NCBI GenBank assembly: GCA_903951425.1
Contig: CAJBBX010000072.1
Coordinates: 21,297 to 85,296, forward strand
Source: an uncultured Chthonomonas sp.
Lineage (GTDB): Bacteria; Armatimonadota; Chthonomonadetes; Chthonomonadales; CAJBBX01
DNA: 64,000 bases
Reading direction: 5' to 3'
In this document: piece by piece, positions 1 to 7,304 of the stretch
Layout: every line of letters begins with the position of its first letter
Numbering within the stretch: the stretch's first letter is position 1
Position numbers and translations under genes: made by a program
The notes under the pieces: model-generated
Told to the model about the DNA's origin: nothing
Seen by the model: the letters and a program-made list of their open reading frames with translations, nothing else
Database searches by the model: none

Positions 1-108
1 CTCGCGCAACGTCGGAGCGTGCGCCTTGCGGTTGAGGACGCCCAGGTCCAAGGCCAGTACGGCAAGGACGCCTATCGTAAAGACCGACCACATCAACGTG
101 TTGCCCAC
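1..108 (-). CDS. TerC-family integral membrane protein, N-terminal fragment
   Basis: Only the first 36 codons are inside the window; the gene continues beyond base 1. It starts at GTG 108, behind a G-rich ribosome site (GGGGGAG) a few bases upstream. The fragment is a hydrophobic helix followed by LALDLGVLNRKAH and a T-L-R-E segment. This is the usual first transmembrane helix and loop of TerC/Alx-type proteins, which are metal-ion (manganese, tellurite-linked) membrane transporters. It follows the SDR gene by 56 bases on the same strand and could be the last member of that run. The family call rests on this short motif only. Confidence 0.7.
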   Translation of the reverse strand, partial: MGNTLMWSVFTIGVLAVLALDLGVLNRKAHAPTLRE

Positions 109-164
109 GGCTCCCCCTCGTCGCCATCGCGGCCCACGGGCGGGCCGCCGCCTACATCGCCCCT

Positions 165-959
165 TTAGCTTATCGCCTGAACCGCCCCGCCGTCCACAAG
201 CAGCGATATCCCGCTGATGTAGGAGGCCCGCTCCGATGCCAGGAACGCCGCCGCGTCGGCGATCTCCGACGGGTCGGCCATGCGGCCCATCGGAGATGCA
301 GCGGCCGCACGGGCAAGGGCCTCGGCTTCGTCGATCCCCAGTTCAGCCGCCCTCACCCGTGCCAGATGGAACTGCCGGTCCGTCAAGGTGTTGCCCGGCA
401 GCACCGCGTTGGCCGTTATGCCCTGGCCCGCGTGCTGGTTCGATTGCAGTCGGGCCAGCGCCGATAGGCCCGCCCGTAGCGTCGAGGATATCGTAAGCAG
501 GTCGTTGGGCTGCTTGGCCACCAGCGACGTGATATGCACCAACCGGCCCCATCCCCGCTCGGCCATTCCGGGGATCGCCAGGCGGCTGAGGCGTACTACG
601 TTCATCAGTGTCGAGTCGACGCCGGCGCCCCACTGCTCGTCGGTCAGGTCCATGAAGCGCGCGGCAGGTGGCCCACCGGTGTTTGTTATTACGATGTCTA
701 CCGGCCCCATCGTCTCTTCTGTGGTTCCCAGCCAGGCCTCCAGATCGCCGGGCACGGAGATATCGGCGACGAAGTCCATCACCATGTCCTCCCCTGCGGC
801 CGCGGCGATCTCCTCTCGGGCCGCCTCCAGCGCCTCGGCGCCCCGGGCGCAGATCGAGACGCGGCAACCCTCCCGCGCCAGCGCCAGGGCGCAGGCCTTG
901 CCGATGCCCTTGCTGGCTGCGGCCACCATGGCCACCCGGCCGTCGATGCCCAGATCCAT
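165..959 (-). CDS. SDR-family oxidoreductase with altered catalytic site
   Basis: This is a 264-residue short-chain dehydrogenase/reductase-like protein. The nucleotide-binding turn is AAASKGIG (residues 13-20) and the N-T-G-G segment is near residue 93. The catalytic serine is present (S145), but the usual Y-x-x-x-K is replaced: residues 158-162 read S-S-T-L-R, so both Tyr and Lys are missing. A subgroup of SDR proteins annotated as 3-oxoacyl-ACP reductase-like carries the same kind of change, so the enzyme may use another mechanism or only bind the cofactor. ATG 959 follows the dehydrogenase stop by 5 bases with an AGGAAG ribosome site, so it is probably co-transcribed. Substrate unknown. 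Confidence 0.85.
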   Translation of the reverse strand: MDLGIDGRVAMVAAASKGIGKACALALAREGCRVSICARGAEALEAAREEIAAAAGEDMVMDFVADISVPGDLEAWLGTTEETMGPVDIVITNTGGPPAARFMDLTDEQWGAGVDSTLMNVVRLSRLAIPGMAERGWGRLVHITSLVAKQPNDLLTISSTLRAGLSALARLQSNQHAGQGITANAVLPGNTLTDRQFHLARVRAAELGIDEAEALARAAAASPMGRMADPSEIADAAAFLASERASYISGISLLVDGGAVQAIS

Positions 960-964
960 GCTTC

Positions 965-2092
965 CTACCGACCCTCCTTGCGCACTCCCGGCTCAATGAC
1001 GGCCTTGACGACGCGGCGCGCCTCAACGTCCTGCAGGGCCTGCTGGGCTTCGTCCAGCCGATAGCTGCGCGAGACGATCCCGGTCCACGGGTAGTCGCCG
1101 CCGAGGCGGTCCAAGAGGTCCATGCCGCGCCAGATGTGGCTCAGGTCGCTGCCCCAGACGCCGCGAACCTCCAGGTGCTTGCGGTTCAGCTGCGTGTGCG
1201 GGTTCCAGGCAACGGATCCATGGTCCGTGTACTGGCCCACGACGATGACGCGGCCGCAGTCGCGCGCCAGGTCTAGTGCTTGGCCCACGGCTTGCGGTGC
1301 GCCGGAGGCCTCGATGACCACGTCGGCGCCGCGCCCGCCCGTGGCCCCGCGGACCATGGCCTCGGCCTCCCAGGGCGGCGCGACGGCATCTGCGCCCATG
1401 CGCGTGGCCGCCTCGGCTCGGATCGACGCCGGTTCCACCATTCCCACCCATGCCGCACCCGAGGCCAGCGACAGGGCTGTGGCGCAGAGGCCCACGGGCC
1501 CGGCGCCCAGGACGACGACGCGGTCGGCCAGGCGGATCGCTGCCGTGTCGACGGCGTGGAGTGCGGTGGGCATGCCGCAACCGGCTGCGATCCAGAGCTC
1601 GGGCGTCACGCTGCCGCGCAGGGGCACGACCTGGACGCCGGGCTTCAGATAGATCGCCTCGCTCCAGCCGCCCAGCAGCCCTTCGTCGGCGCCGTAGGTG
1701 ATGCCATAGACCCTGCGGCTCGGGCAGCGCGTGGATGACTTCGCCACCAGGCAGTGCCAGCAGTTGTGACAGGTTCCATGGACGTCCAGGAACGTAACCA
1801 GGCGGCCTGGGCGCAGGACTTCGCCGTCCAAGGTAGTCACGTCGCCGCCCGTCGCCACGACCGTCCCCACGCTGACGTGGCCGGGGATGAGCGGGTAGGG
1901 GGCGCCCGCCAGGCGGCCATGCCAGAGGTGTACGTCCGTGCCGCAGACCTCGGCGGCCACGGTCCGCAGGAGTACCGCTCCCGTCTCCAGTTCGGGTACC
2001 GGGTATCGGCGGACCTCCAGCGCTGCGCCCGGGGCGGGGATGACCGCCGCACGCACCAAGCCCGAGGTGCCGCTACCCGCCTGAGCTGACAC
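965..2092 (-). CDS. Zinc-dependent medium-chain alcohol/polyol dehydrogenase
   Basis: This is a 375-residue MDR-family protein. The catalytic zinc Cys is C50 in V-C-G-T-D, and H72 is in the GH(E)xxG position. The Glu normally following that His is Val here (G-H-V-S-V-G). Structural zinc cysteines are C108, C111, C114 and C123. A Rossmann GAGPVG motif lies near residue 196. The start is GTG 2092, inside the last codons of the TldE gene (20-base overlap), with a GGAGGGC ribosome site, so translation is likely coupled. Sorbitol/threonine-dehydrogenase-like chemistry on a sugar alcohol is reasonable, but the substrate cannot be read from the sequence. Confidence 0.88.
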   Translation of the reverse strand: MSAQAGSGTSGLVRAAVIPAPGAALEVRRYPVPELETGAVLLRTVAAEVCGTDVHLWHGRLAGAPYPLIPGHVSVGTVVATGGDVTTLDGEVLRPGRLVTFLDVHGTCHNCWHCLVAKSSTRCPSRRVYGITYGADEGLLGGWSEAIYLKPGVQVVPLRGSVTPELWIAAGCGMPTALHAVDTAAIRLADRVVVLGAGPVGLCATALSLASGAAWVGMVEPASIRAEAATRMGADAVAPPWEAEAMVRGATGGRGADVVIEASGAPQAVGQALDLARDCGRVIVVGQYTDHGSVAWNPHTQLNRKHLEVRGVWGSDLSHIWRGMDLLDRLGGDYPWTGIVSRSYRLDEAQQALQDVEARRVVKAVIEPGVRKEGR

Positions 2093-3389
2093 TCACGCCC
2101 TCCAGCAGGATCCACGGCCAGCCCGTCAGCGGGTCCACGTCCGAGCTTGCTTCGAAGCCGCCCTTGAGGAGGTCGTAGAGATTGGCGGCGACCATTGTGT
2201 CCTTCACGCGGCCTACGGCCTCTCCGTTCTCCACGCGGTATCCCAATGCCACATTGCCGGCGATGTCACCGTTCATAAGGTTGGACTGGCCGAAGCCCAT
2301 GAGGTTCTTGACGATCAGCCCTTCCGATAGCCCGCGAAGAATTTGCGCCGACGACCTGCCGCCGGGCTGTACATGCATCCGTACAGGGCCGCAGCCGGCG
2401 TGGCCCGTGGGCTCGACGCCCGCCATGGCGGCCGTGTCAACGTCGTACATGAAGGCGCGCAGCACTCCGCGATCTACCAGCGTGAAGGGGCGCGTGGGCA
2501 CGCCGCAGTCGTCCATCACCGCGGACTCGATCGCCCAGTCCTCGTGTGGCTGATCTGTGATGGTGAGGGACGCGGGGCCGATGATGTCGCCGAGCTTGTC
2601 TCGCAGCGGCGACTCGCCCTTAAGGGCGCTTCGGCCGCTGCAGGCCATCGCCAGCGGAGCGAAGAGCATGGCTGCGGCCTCCGGAGGCGCCAGGATGGTC
2701 GCCAAGCCCGTGGGAGCTGACGCCGTCCGCTCGGCCAGGCGGAGGTCCCGCAGGGTCTCTCTCGTTACCCAGTCGGCATCGAACAAGTGGTTGAGCCGAC
2801 GCCACTGCCGCCCGGCGCCGCAGAAGAGCATGTCCGTGCCGTCGGTTTTCTGGGCATAGCCGCCCAGGTTCCATCGTGTCGTGGTTGCGCTGTGGAGCAG
2901 GCCTGAACTATGGGCGATCACGGCTTCGGCTTCAGACCGTCCCGCCTCGGCGCCAATGTAGAGGTCACCAGAGTAGGCGCGGATGCCCTCCACCATGCGT
3001 TGGCCGGCCTCAATCAGCTGTTCCCGGGGCAGCGAGGCCGTCTCGGGGCAGTGCCGGAGGATCTGTGCGCACTCCGACGGCTCTGGATAGGCGGAGAAGT
3101 GGGCCGATGCGCCGATCTCCACGAGCGCCACGGCACGTGCGGCCAGAGCCGGAATGTCGCCGGGGTCGTTGCACGTCACGGTAGCGCGCTTGCCGTTTCG
3201 GATCACCTCCAGCGACAGTGCGCGGCCCTGCTCGCTACTGGTCGCCTTCAGGACGCCCGCCTCAAACTCGCAGTTGATCGATTCGGTCTGCGCGAAACGC
3301 GCCTTGGCTGCCTGCGCCCCGAGCCGAGTGGCTTCTTGCACGGCCTGCTGCACGGCGTCGGCCATGCGGTCCAGCATAGGTCTTCTCAT
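2073..3389 (-). CDS. TldE/PmbA-like subunit of TldD-TldE metallopeptidase
   Basis: This 438-residue protein has the overall architecture of the TldD/PmbA family and lies directly after a TldD gene. No HExxxH zinc motif is visible, as expected for the TldE (PmbA) partner. In characterised systems TldD and TldE form a heterodimer that degrades unfolded peptides and trims the leader of ribosomal peptides such as microcin B17. ATG 3389 is preferred because it has a run of G before it and lies 10 bases after the TldD stop. An in-frame GTG at 3410 overlaps the end of TldD and is an alternative. The 3' end overlaps the dehydrogenase start. Confidence 0.85.
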   Translation of the reverse strand: MRRPMLDRMADAVQQAVQEATRLGAQAAKARFAQTESINCEFEAGVLKATSSEQGRALSLEVIRNGKRATVTCNDPGDIPALAARAVALVEIGASAHFSAYPEPSECAQILRHCPETASLPREQLIEAGQRMVEGIRAYSGDLYIGAEAGRSEAEAVIAHSSGLLHSATTTRWNLGGYAQKTDGTDMLFCGAGRQWRRLNHLFDADWVTRETLRDLRLAERTASAPTGLATILAPPEAAAMLFAPLAMACSGRSALKGESPLRDKLGDIIGPASLTITDQPHEDWAIESAVMDDCGVPTRPFTLVDRGVLRAFMYDVDTAAMAGVEPTGHAGCGPVRMHVQPGGRSSAQILRGLSEGLIVKNLMGFGQSNLMNGDIAGNVALGYRVENGEAVGRVKDTMVAANLYDLLKGGFEASSDVDPLTGWPWILLEGVSVSSGG

Positions 3390-3399
3390 GCCGGCCCCC

Positions 3400-4767
3400 C
3401 TACCTTCCACCGATCACGACGTCGCGGATGCGGATATGCGGTGACCCGTGCGACACGGGCAACGGCGCCTGGCCTCCCTTGCCGCAACCGCCGGGACCGT
3501 TGGTGATGACCAGATCGTCGGCGATTCCGTCAATGGCGTGGAGCGTCCGAAACAGGTTACCGGTGAGGACGATGTCGCGCACCAGGTCGCCGAGTCGGCC
3601 GTTCTCGATCCGGTACCCGTACCCCGCCGAGAAGGTGAACTCCTCCATCATGGTCTGGCCACCCAGCGCGTCGCATGCGTAGATGCCCTTGTCGATCCCG
3701 GCGATCAACTCCTGTACGGTGGCGGCTCCCGGCTCAATGTAGGTGTTGGTCATGCGCACCAGCGGCCTGTCGGACTGTCGTACGGCCCGTGCATTGCCGG
3801 TGACCGGCTCTCCCATCTTGGCTGCGGTCTCCAGCGAATGGAGGCGTCCCGCCAGGAGGCCGTTGCGGATCAGGTAGGTCTTGCGCGTCGGCGTGCCCTC
3901 GTCGTCGAACGGATGCGTGCCCTGGGCGCCGGGCATGGAGCCGTCATCCACGATGTTCAGGTCCGGCCCGCCCATCTCGCGGCCGAGGGCCATCAGTTCG
4001 CGCATCTGCGGGTTCTCATAGATGAAGTCGGCCTCGCTCATGTGGCCGAATGCCTCATGGGCGAAGACGCCAGCCAGCCGGTTGTCAAGCACCGTCGTGT
4101 GGGTTCCGCCTGGGCAGGGCGGCGCCTTGGTGAGGGCGACGGCGCGTCGGGCGACCTCCTCCGCCAATCCCTCCAGGCCCACCGCCGCGTCGTAGGTGTC
4201 CAGCGAGGCCCGGCCGTCGAAGCACTGCTGCACCAGGGATCCGTCGCGGGCTATGGCGCCGAGGAAGAGGTCCACGCGCGGCCGCTCCTCCAGGAAGGAG
4301 GCGCCGCGTGTGGAGGCGAATGCCACGGTGCGGAAGACCTCGGAGTAGCCCGCGAAGGAGGTCTCCACACCCGGCACGCTGCGCAGAAGGATGTCGTTGT
4401 ATGCCGCCACCAGAGCGATCTTATCCGCCACGGGGATGCCCCGGAAGTCGCGGCGCAGCGCGGCGCGATGCTCCGAAGGCGGCGCCACCGGCGCGTCTGC
4501 GATCTGCGATGTGGTCGTCCCCACCAGCGCGGCGCACTCGCAAGCCTCGCGGACATGGTGGTCGAGATCATCCAGGCTATCGAAGTTCGACGACCCCCAT
4601 CCGCCGCGCGTGCAGGCACGGACGACGCCACCCGAAAGCCGCGCCGATCGAACCTGCTCCGGCTCGGGGCCGCGGTACATTACCGACGTCGCGTCGTCGA
4701 TGCTGAAGCGAACCTCGGCGTAGTCGGCTTTGGCGCGGCTCAGTGCGTCTGCCAAACTGTCTCTCAT
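3400..4767 (-). CDS. tldD: TldD-family zinc metallopeptidase
   Basis: This is a 455-residue metallopeptidase. The HExxxH zinc site is H-E-A-F-G-H at residues 237-242. The third ligand Cys of TldD proteins is present near the C-terminus in G-G-C-G-K-G. The start is ATG 4767 (MRDSLADALSR), with GGAGG five bases upstream. The frame is open further upstream, but that part does not resemble the family. It follows an ABC permease by 28 bases and precedes TldE by 10. The likely role is leaderless or partly unfolded peptide cleavage in the cytoplasm together with TldE. An ABC exporter upstream raises a link to a processed peptide, but no precursor gene was seen. Confidence 0.92.
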   Translation of the reverse strand: MRDSLADALSRAKADYAEVRFSIDDATSVMYRGPEPEQVRSARLSGGVVRACTRGGWGSSNFDSLDDLDHHVREACECAALVGTTTSQIADAPVAPPSEHRAALRRDFRGIPVADKIALVAAYNDILLRSVPGVETSFAGYSEVFRTVAFASTRGASFLEERPRVDLFLGAIARDGSLVQQCFDGRASLDTYDAAVGLEGLAEEVARRAVALTKAPPCPGGTHTTVLDNRLAGVFAHEAFGHMSEADFIYENPQMRELMALGREMGGPDLNIVDDGSMPGAQGTHPFDDEGTPTRKTYLIRNGLLAGRLHSLETAAKMGEPVTGNARAVRQSDRPLVRMTNTYIEPGAATVQELIAGIDKGIYACDALGGQTMMEEFTFSAGYGYRIENGRLGDLVRDIVLTGNLFRTLHAIDGIADDLVITNGPGGCGKGGQAPLPVSHGSPHIRIRDVVIGGR

Positions 4768-4795
4768 GCGACCTCCAGGGCGTTGGCGGCGCCGG

Positions 4796-6451
4796 TCAGA
4801 GCGCCAGCCGGTCCAGGGCGCCTGCCGCCCGTCGGGCGAGCCAGGCGATGCCTGCAAGCATACCAACATTGAGGGCAATGACGCCTGCGTAGACAACGGC
4901 GGCCGGCTGGCCCAGCTTGGCGCAGAACACCAGCACGCCCACGTTCAGCGCCAGCGGGACCAGTCCCAATCCCATGCTGAGTACGACATTCAGGTTCTGC
5001 TTTACGGCCTGAACGGTATCTTTCCAGTCCAGCTTGGGGCGCATGCAGTCGATGGCGAGGCCGATCAAGGCGCTATAGGCGATGATCAGGGTGCTCACGG
5101 CTGCCAGATAGAGCCAGGCCAACCCGTGGAGAGGCAGCACGGCCACGGCCAACGCCACGGTAAGCGCGTGCAGGGGCATCACCAGCACCAGCCCCGCCAC
5201 GAACTTGCCCACCATGATGGTCTGGGGAGGGATGGGCAGGCACTTCTCGGTCCAGAGGCGCTTGCCGTCCTTGCTGTACGAGGCTGAGAACAGCGAGGAG
5301 CCCGTGCCGAATGCCGCCAGCCCCATGGCGATGCCTGTGAGGACGTAGGGCATGTGCTCCTGGAAGGCAGGCGAGTGCGCTGCTGCCATCAGTTGACCGA
5401 TCACGTCCACTTTGCCCTGGCTCTGCACTTTCATTACCGTGTATGTCGCGACGAGGATAGGCAGGCTGATGTAGCCGCCCAGGCTGTTCATGGCCACCGA
5501 GGGGTCGCGAAGCACACAGGCGACCTCCTTGTTGACCAGCGAGCGGAGAATGCCGGTCTGCACGGCCACCGCGGCCTTGCGGCCCTTGCGGCGGCGCTTG
5601 CCCTCGCCGCCGCGCAGGATGGGCCCGAGGTAGAGCGTCTGGCCGACGAGCAACGCCACTCCGGCGTAGCAGGCCGCTGTGCCCGCGAAGGCGGCAAGCT
5701 GCATCCATGCCTGCCAACCGTGGCTCGTGACCGCACGGAACCCGAAGGCCGCGCCGGGGAAGAGGCGGCCGACGCGCTCCATCTGGGCCATGCGCACACG
5801 GACGATGTCGGTCATCTCGCCGGCGGCTCCGGTACCGGAAAGCATGCTCAGCGTTAGCGAGAGCGATAGCATGGCGCTGAGGACCAGCGCGATCCAGAGC
5901 CAGCGGTTGCGCCCGACCCCCGGTATGGCGGCGATGAGGAGCGACACGGTGGAGGCCACTGCCACGGGCAGCACGGGGAGCAGCAACATCGCCAGGACGC
6001 CCACCGGTAGGTCGGCAGGACCGGCGAAGCCGTGCCGCACGTAGAGCGCGTAGGTCGGAGTGCAGAGCGCGACGCAGGCGATCAACTCGATGGCGTACGT
6101 CACGAGCAGCTTGGCGCTGACGATCTGCCACGGGCGGTAGGGAAGCGGCAGGAGGATGCTCAGGTCCCGCGATTGGAGGAGCGTGGAGTAGACCACGGGC
6201 ACCCCGGCGAGCAGGGCCATCATCATGGCCATGGCGTAAGTGCCCGCCAACTGCACGTCCTGCAGCGGCACCTTGCCGGCCACGAGGAACTCGAACGCCT
6301 TCACCTGCAGCATCACCCAGCCGCCGTAGGAAGGCGAGATGGCCAGCAGAACCAACAGGAACATGCCTACGTGCCGGGCGCGCTTCTTACCCATGCGCCA
6401 CGCGTTGATGTTCAGCCCGACCATCAGCTGGAGCCGCAGCAGGGAGATCAT
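4796..6451 (-). CDS. ABC-2 type transporter permease, large
   Basis: This 551-residue protein has at least ten hydrophobic stretches spread over its length, in the style of two-halves ABC-2 permeases. A basic loop near residue 290 (KRRRKGRK) separates the halves. The start codon ATG 6451 overlaps the stop of the ATPase gene by four bases (ATGA), the classic coupling of an ABC pair. Related transporters export lipids, polysaccharides or peptides and antibiotics; the direction (export) is inferred from the ABC-2 type and from the absence of a binding protein. Cargo is not known. The TldD/TldE genes follow on the same strand. Confidence 0.85.
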   Translation of the reverse strand: MISLLRLQLMVGLNINAWRMGKKRARHVGMFLLVLLAISPSYGGWVMLQVKAFEFLVAGKVPLQDVQLAGTYAMAMMMALLAGVPVVYSTLLQSRDLSILLPLPYRPWQIVSAKLLVTYAIELIACVALCTPTYALYVRHGFAGPADLPVGVLAMLLLPVLPVAVASTVSLLIAAIPGVGRNRWLWIALVLSAMLSLSLTLSMLSGTGAAGEMTDIVRVRMAQMERVGRLFPGAAFGFRAVTSHGWQAWMQLAAFAGTAACYAGVALLVGQTLYLGPILRGGEGKRRRKGRKAAVAVQTGILRSLVNKEVACVLRDPSVAMNSLGGYISLPILVATYTVMKVQSQGKVDVIGQLMAAAHSPAFQEHMPYVLTGIAMGLAAFGTGSSLFSASYSKDGKRLWTEKCLPIPPQTIMVGKFVAGLVLVMPLHALTVALAVAVLPLHGLAWLYLAAVSTLIIAYSALIGLAIDCMRPKLDWKDTVQAVKQNLNVVLSMGLGLVPLALNVGVLVFCAKLGQPAAVVYAGVIALNVGMLAGIAWLARRAAGALDRLAL

Positions 6452-7161
6452 GGCTCGATCAGGTCCAGGAAGAAGGACTCCAGCGTCTCGTTGGCCCCAT
6501 CGCGCAGCTCGTCCAGCGTGCCGCAGGCGACCAGCTTGCCCTTGACGATGATGCCCACGCGGTCGCAGAGTTTCTCTGCCACCTCCAGGATGTGCGTGGA
6601 GAAGAAGACGCTGTTGCCGCAGTCGGCGTGGCGGCGCATCATGGCCTTGAGCGTGAACGCCGCCTTTGGGTCGAGGCCCACAAGCGGCTCATCCAGCACC
6701 CAGACCCGCGGCTGGTGTACCAGGGCGGCGATGAGGACTGTCTTCTGGCGCATGCCGTGGGAGTAGCTCTCGATCAGGTCGCCAAGCGCATCGGTCAGCT
6801 CAAAGGCGTCGGCCAGTTCGCGTACACGCTCACCGCGCACGCCTGTAGGCACCTGGTAGGCGTCCGACATGAAGTTGATGAACTGCATGCCCGTGAGCTT
6901 CTCGTAGACGTCTGGCGTGTCGGGGACGTAGCCCATGTCCATCTTGGCCCGCAGCGGATCGGCCGCCACGTCGATGCCGTTCACCAGCACGGCCCCGGCG
7001 TCCGGCCGGAGGAGGCCCACGGTCATCTTGATTGTTGTCGTCTTCCCGGCGCCGTTGGGGCCGATGAACCCGAATATCTCGCCGTCCCGAACCTCCAGAT
7101 TGAGGCCGTCCACGGCGGTGTGGTCGCCGTATGTCTTCCGAACGCCCCTGATCTCGATCAC
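6448..7161 (-). CDS. ABC transporter ATP-binding protein
   Basis: This is a 237-residue ATPase. Walker A is GPNGAGKTT at about residues 34-42. The signature region is S-Y-S-H-G-M-R-Q-K near 133-140, a degenerate LSGGQ common in ABC-2 exporters. Walker B is V-L-D-E-P at about 155-159, followed by GLDP. The start is GTG 7161 with GGAGG eight bases upstream. The protein powers the permease encoded next, with which it overlaps by four bases. It is the first gene of the minus-strand run ending near base 1, so the promoter must lie in the 143-base gap shared with the divergent hydrolase. Confidence 0.93.
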   Translation of the reverse strand: MIEIRGVRKTYGDHTAVDGLNLEVRDGEIFGFIGPNGAGKTTTIKMTVGLLRPDAGAVLVNGIDVAADPLRAKMDMGYVPDTPDVYEKLTGMQFINFMSDAYQVPTGVRGERVRELADAFELTDALGDLIESYSHGMRQKTVLIAALVHQPRVWVLDEPLVGLDPKAAFTLKAMMRRHADCGNSVFFSTHILEVAEKLCDRVGIIVKGKLVACGTLDELRDGANETLESFFLDLIEP

Positions 7162-7304
7162 TCACTGCCTCCTTGGCGGGCCGCATCAACGCTGGACAGA
7201 CTACGACCGAAGTGCCGTTCTGGTTTGGCCGGCGGTCCGCTCCGGGATCGGCTTGGGCTATCCTGTACCGAACGTGTGCTGGACGATCGGGAAAGGCGGT
7301 TCCT

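Noticed and set aside
3448..4872. Long plus-strand open frame opposite tldD
   Set aside because: Antisense to a gene with an intact zinc motif; its product has no domain character and is typical of GC-rich shadow frames.
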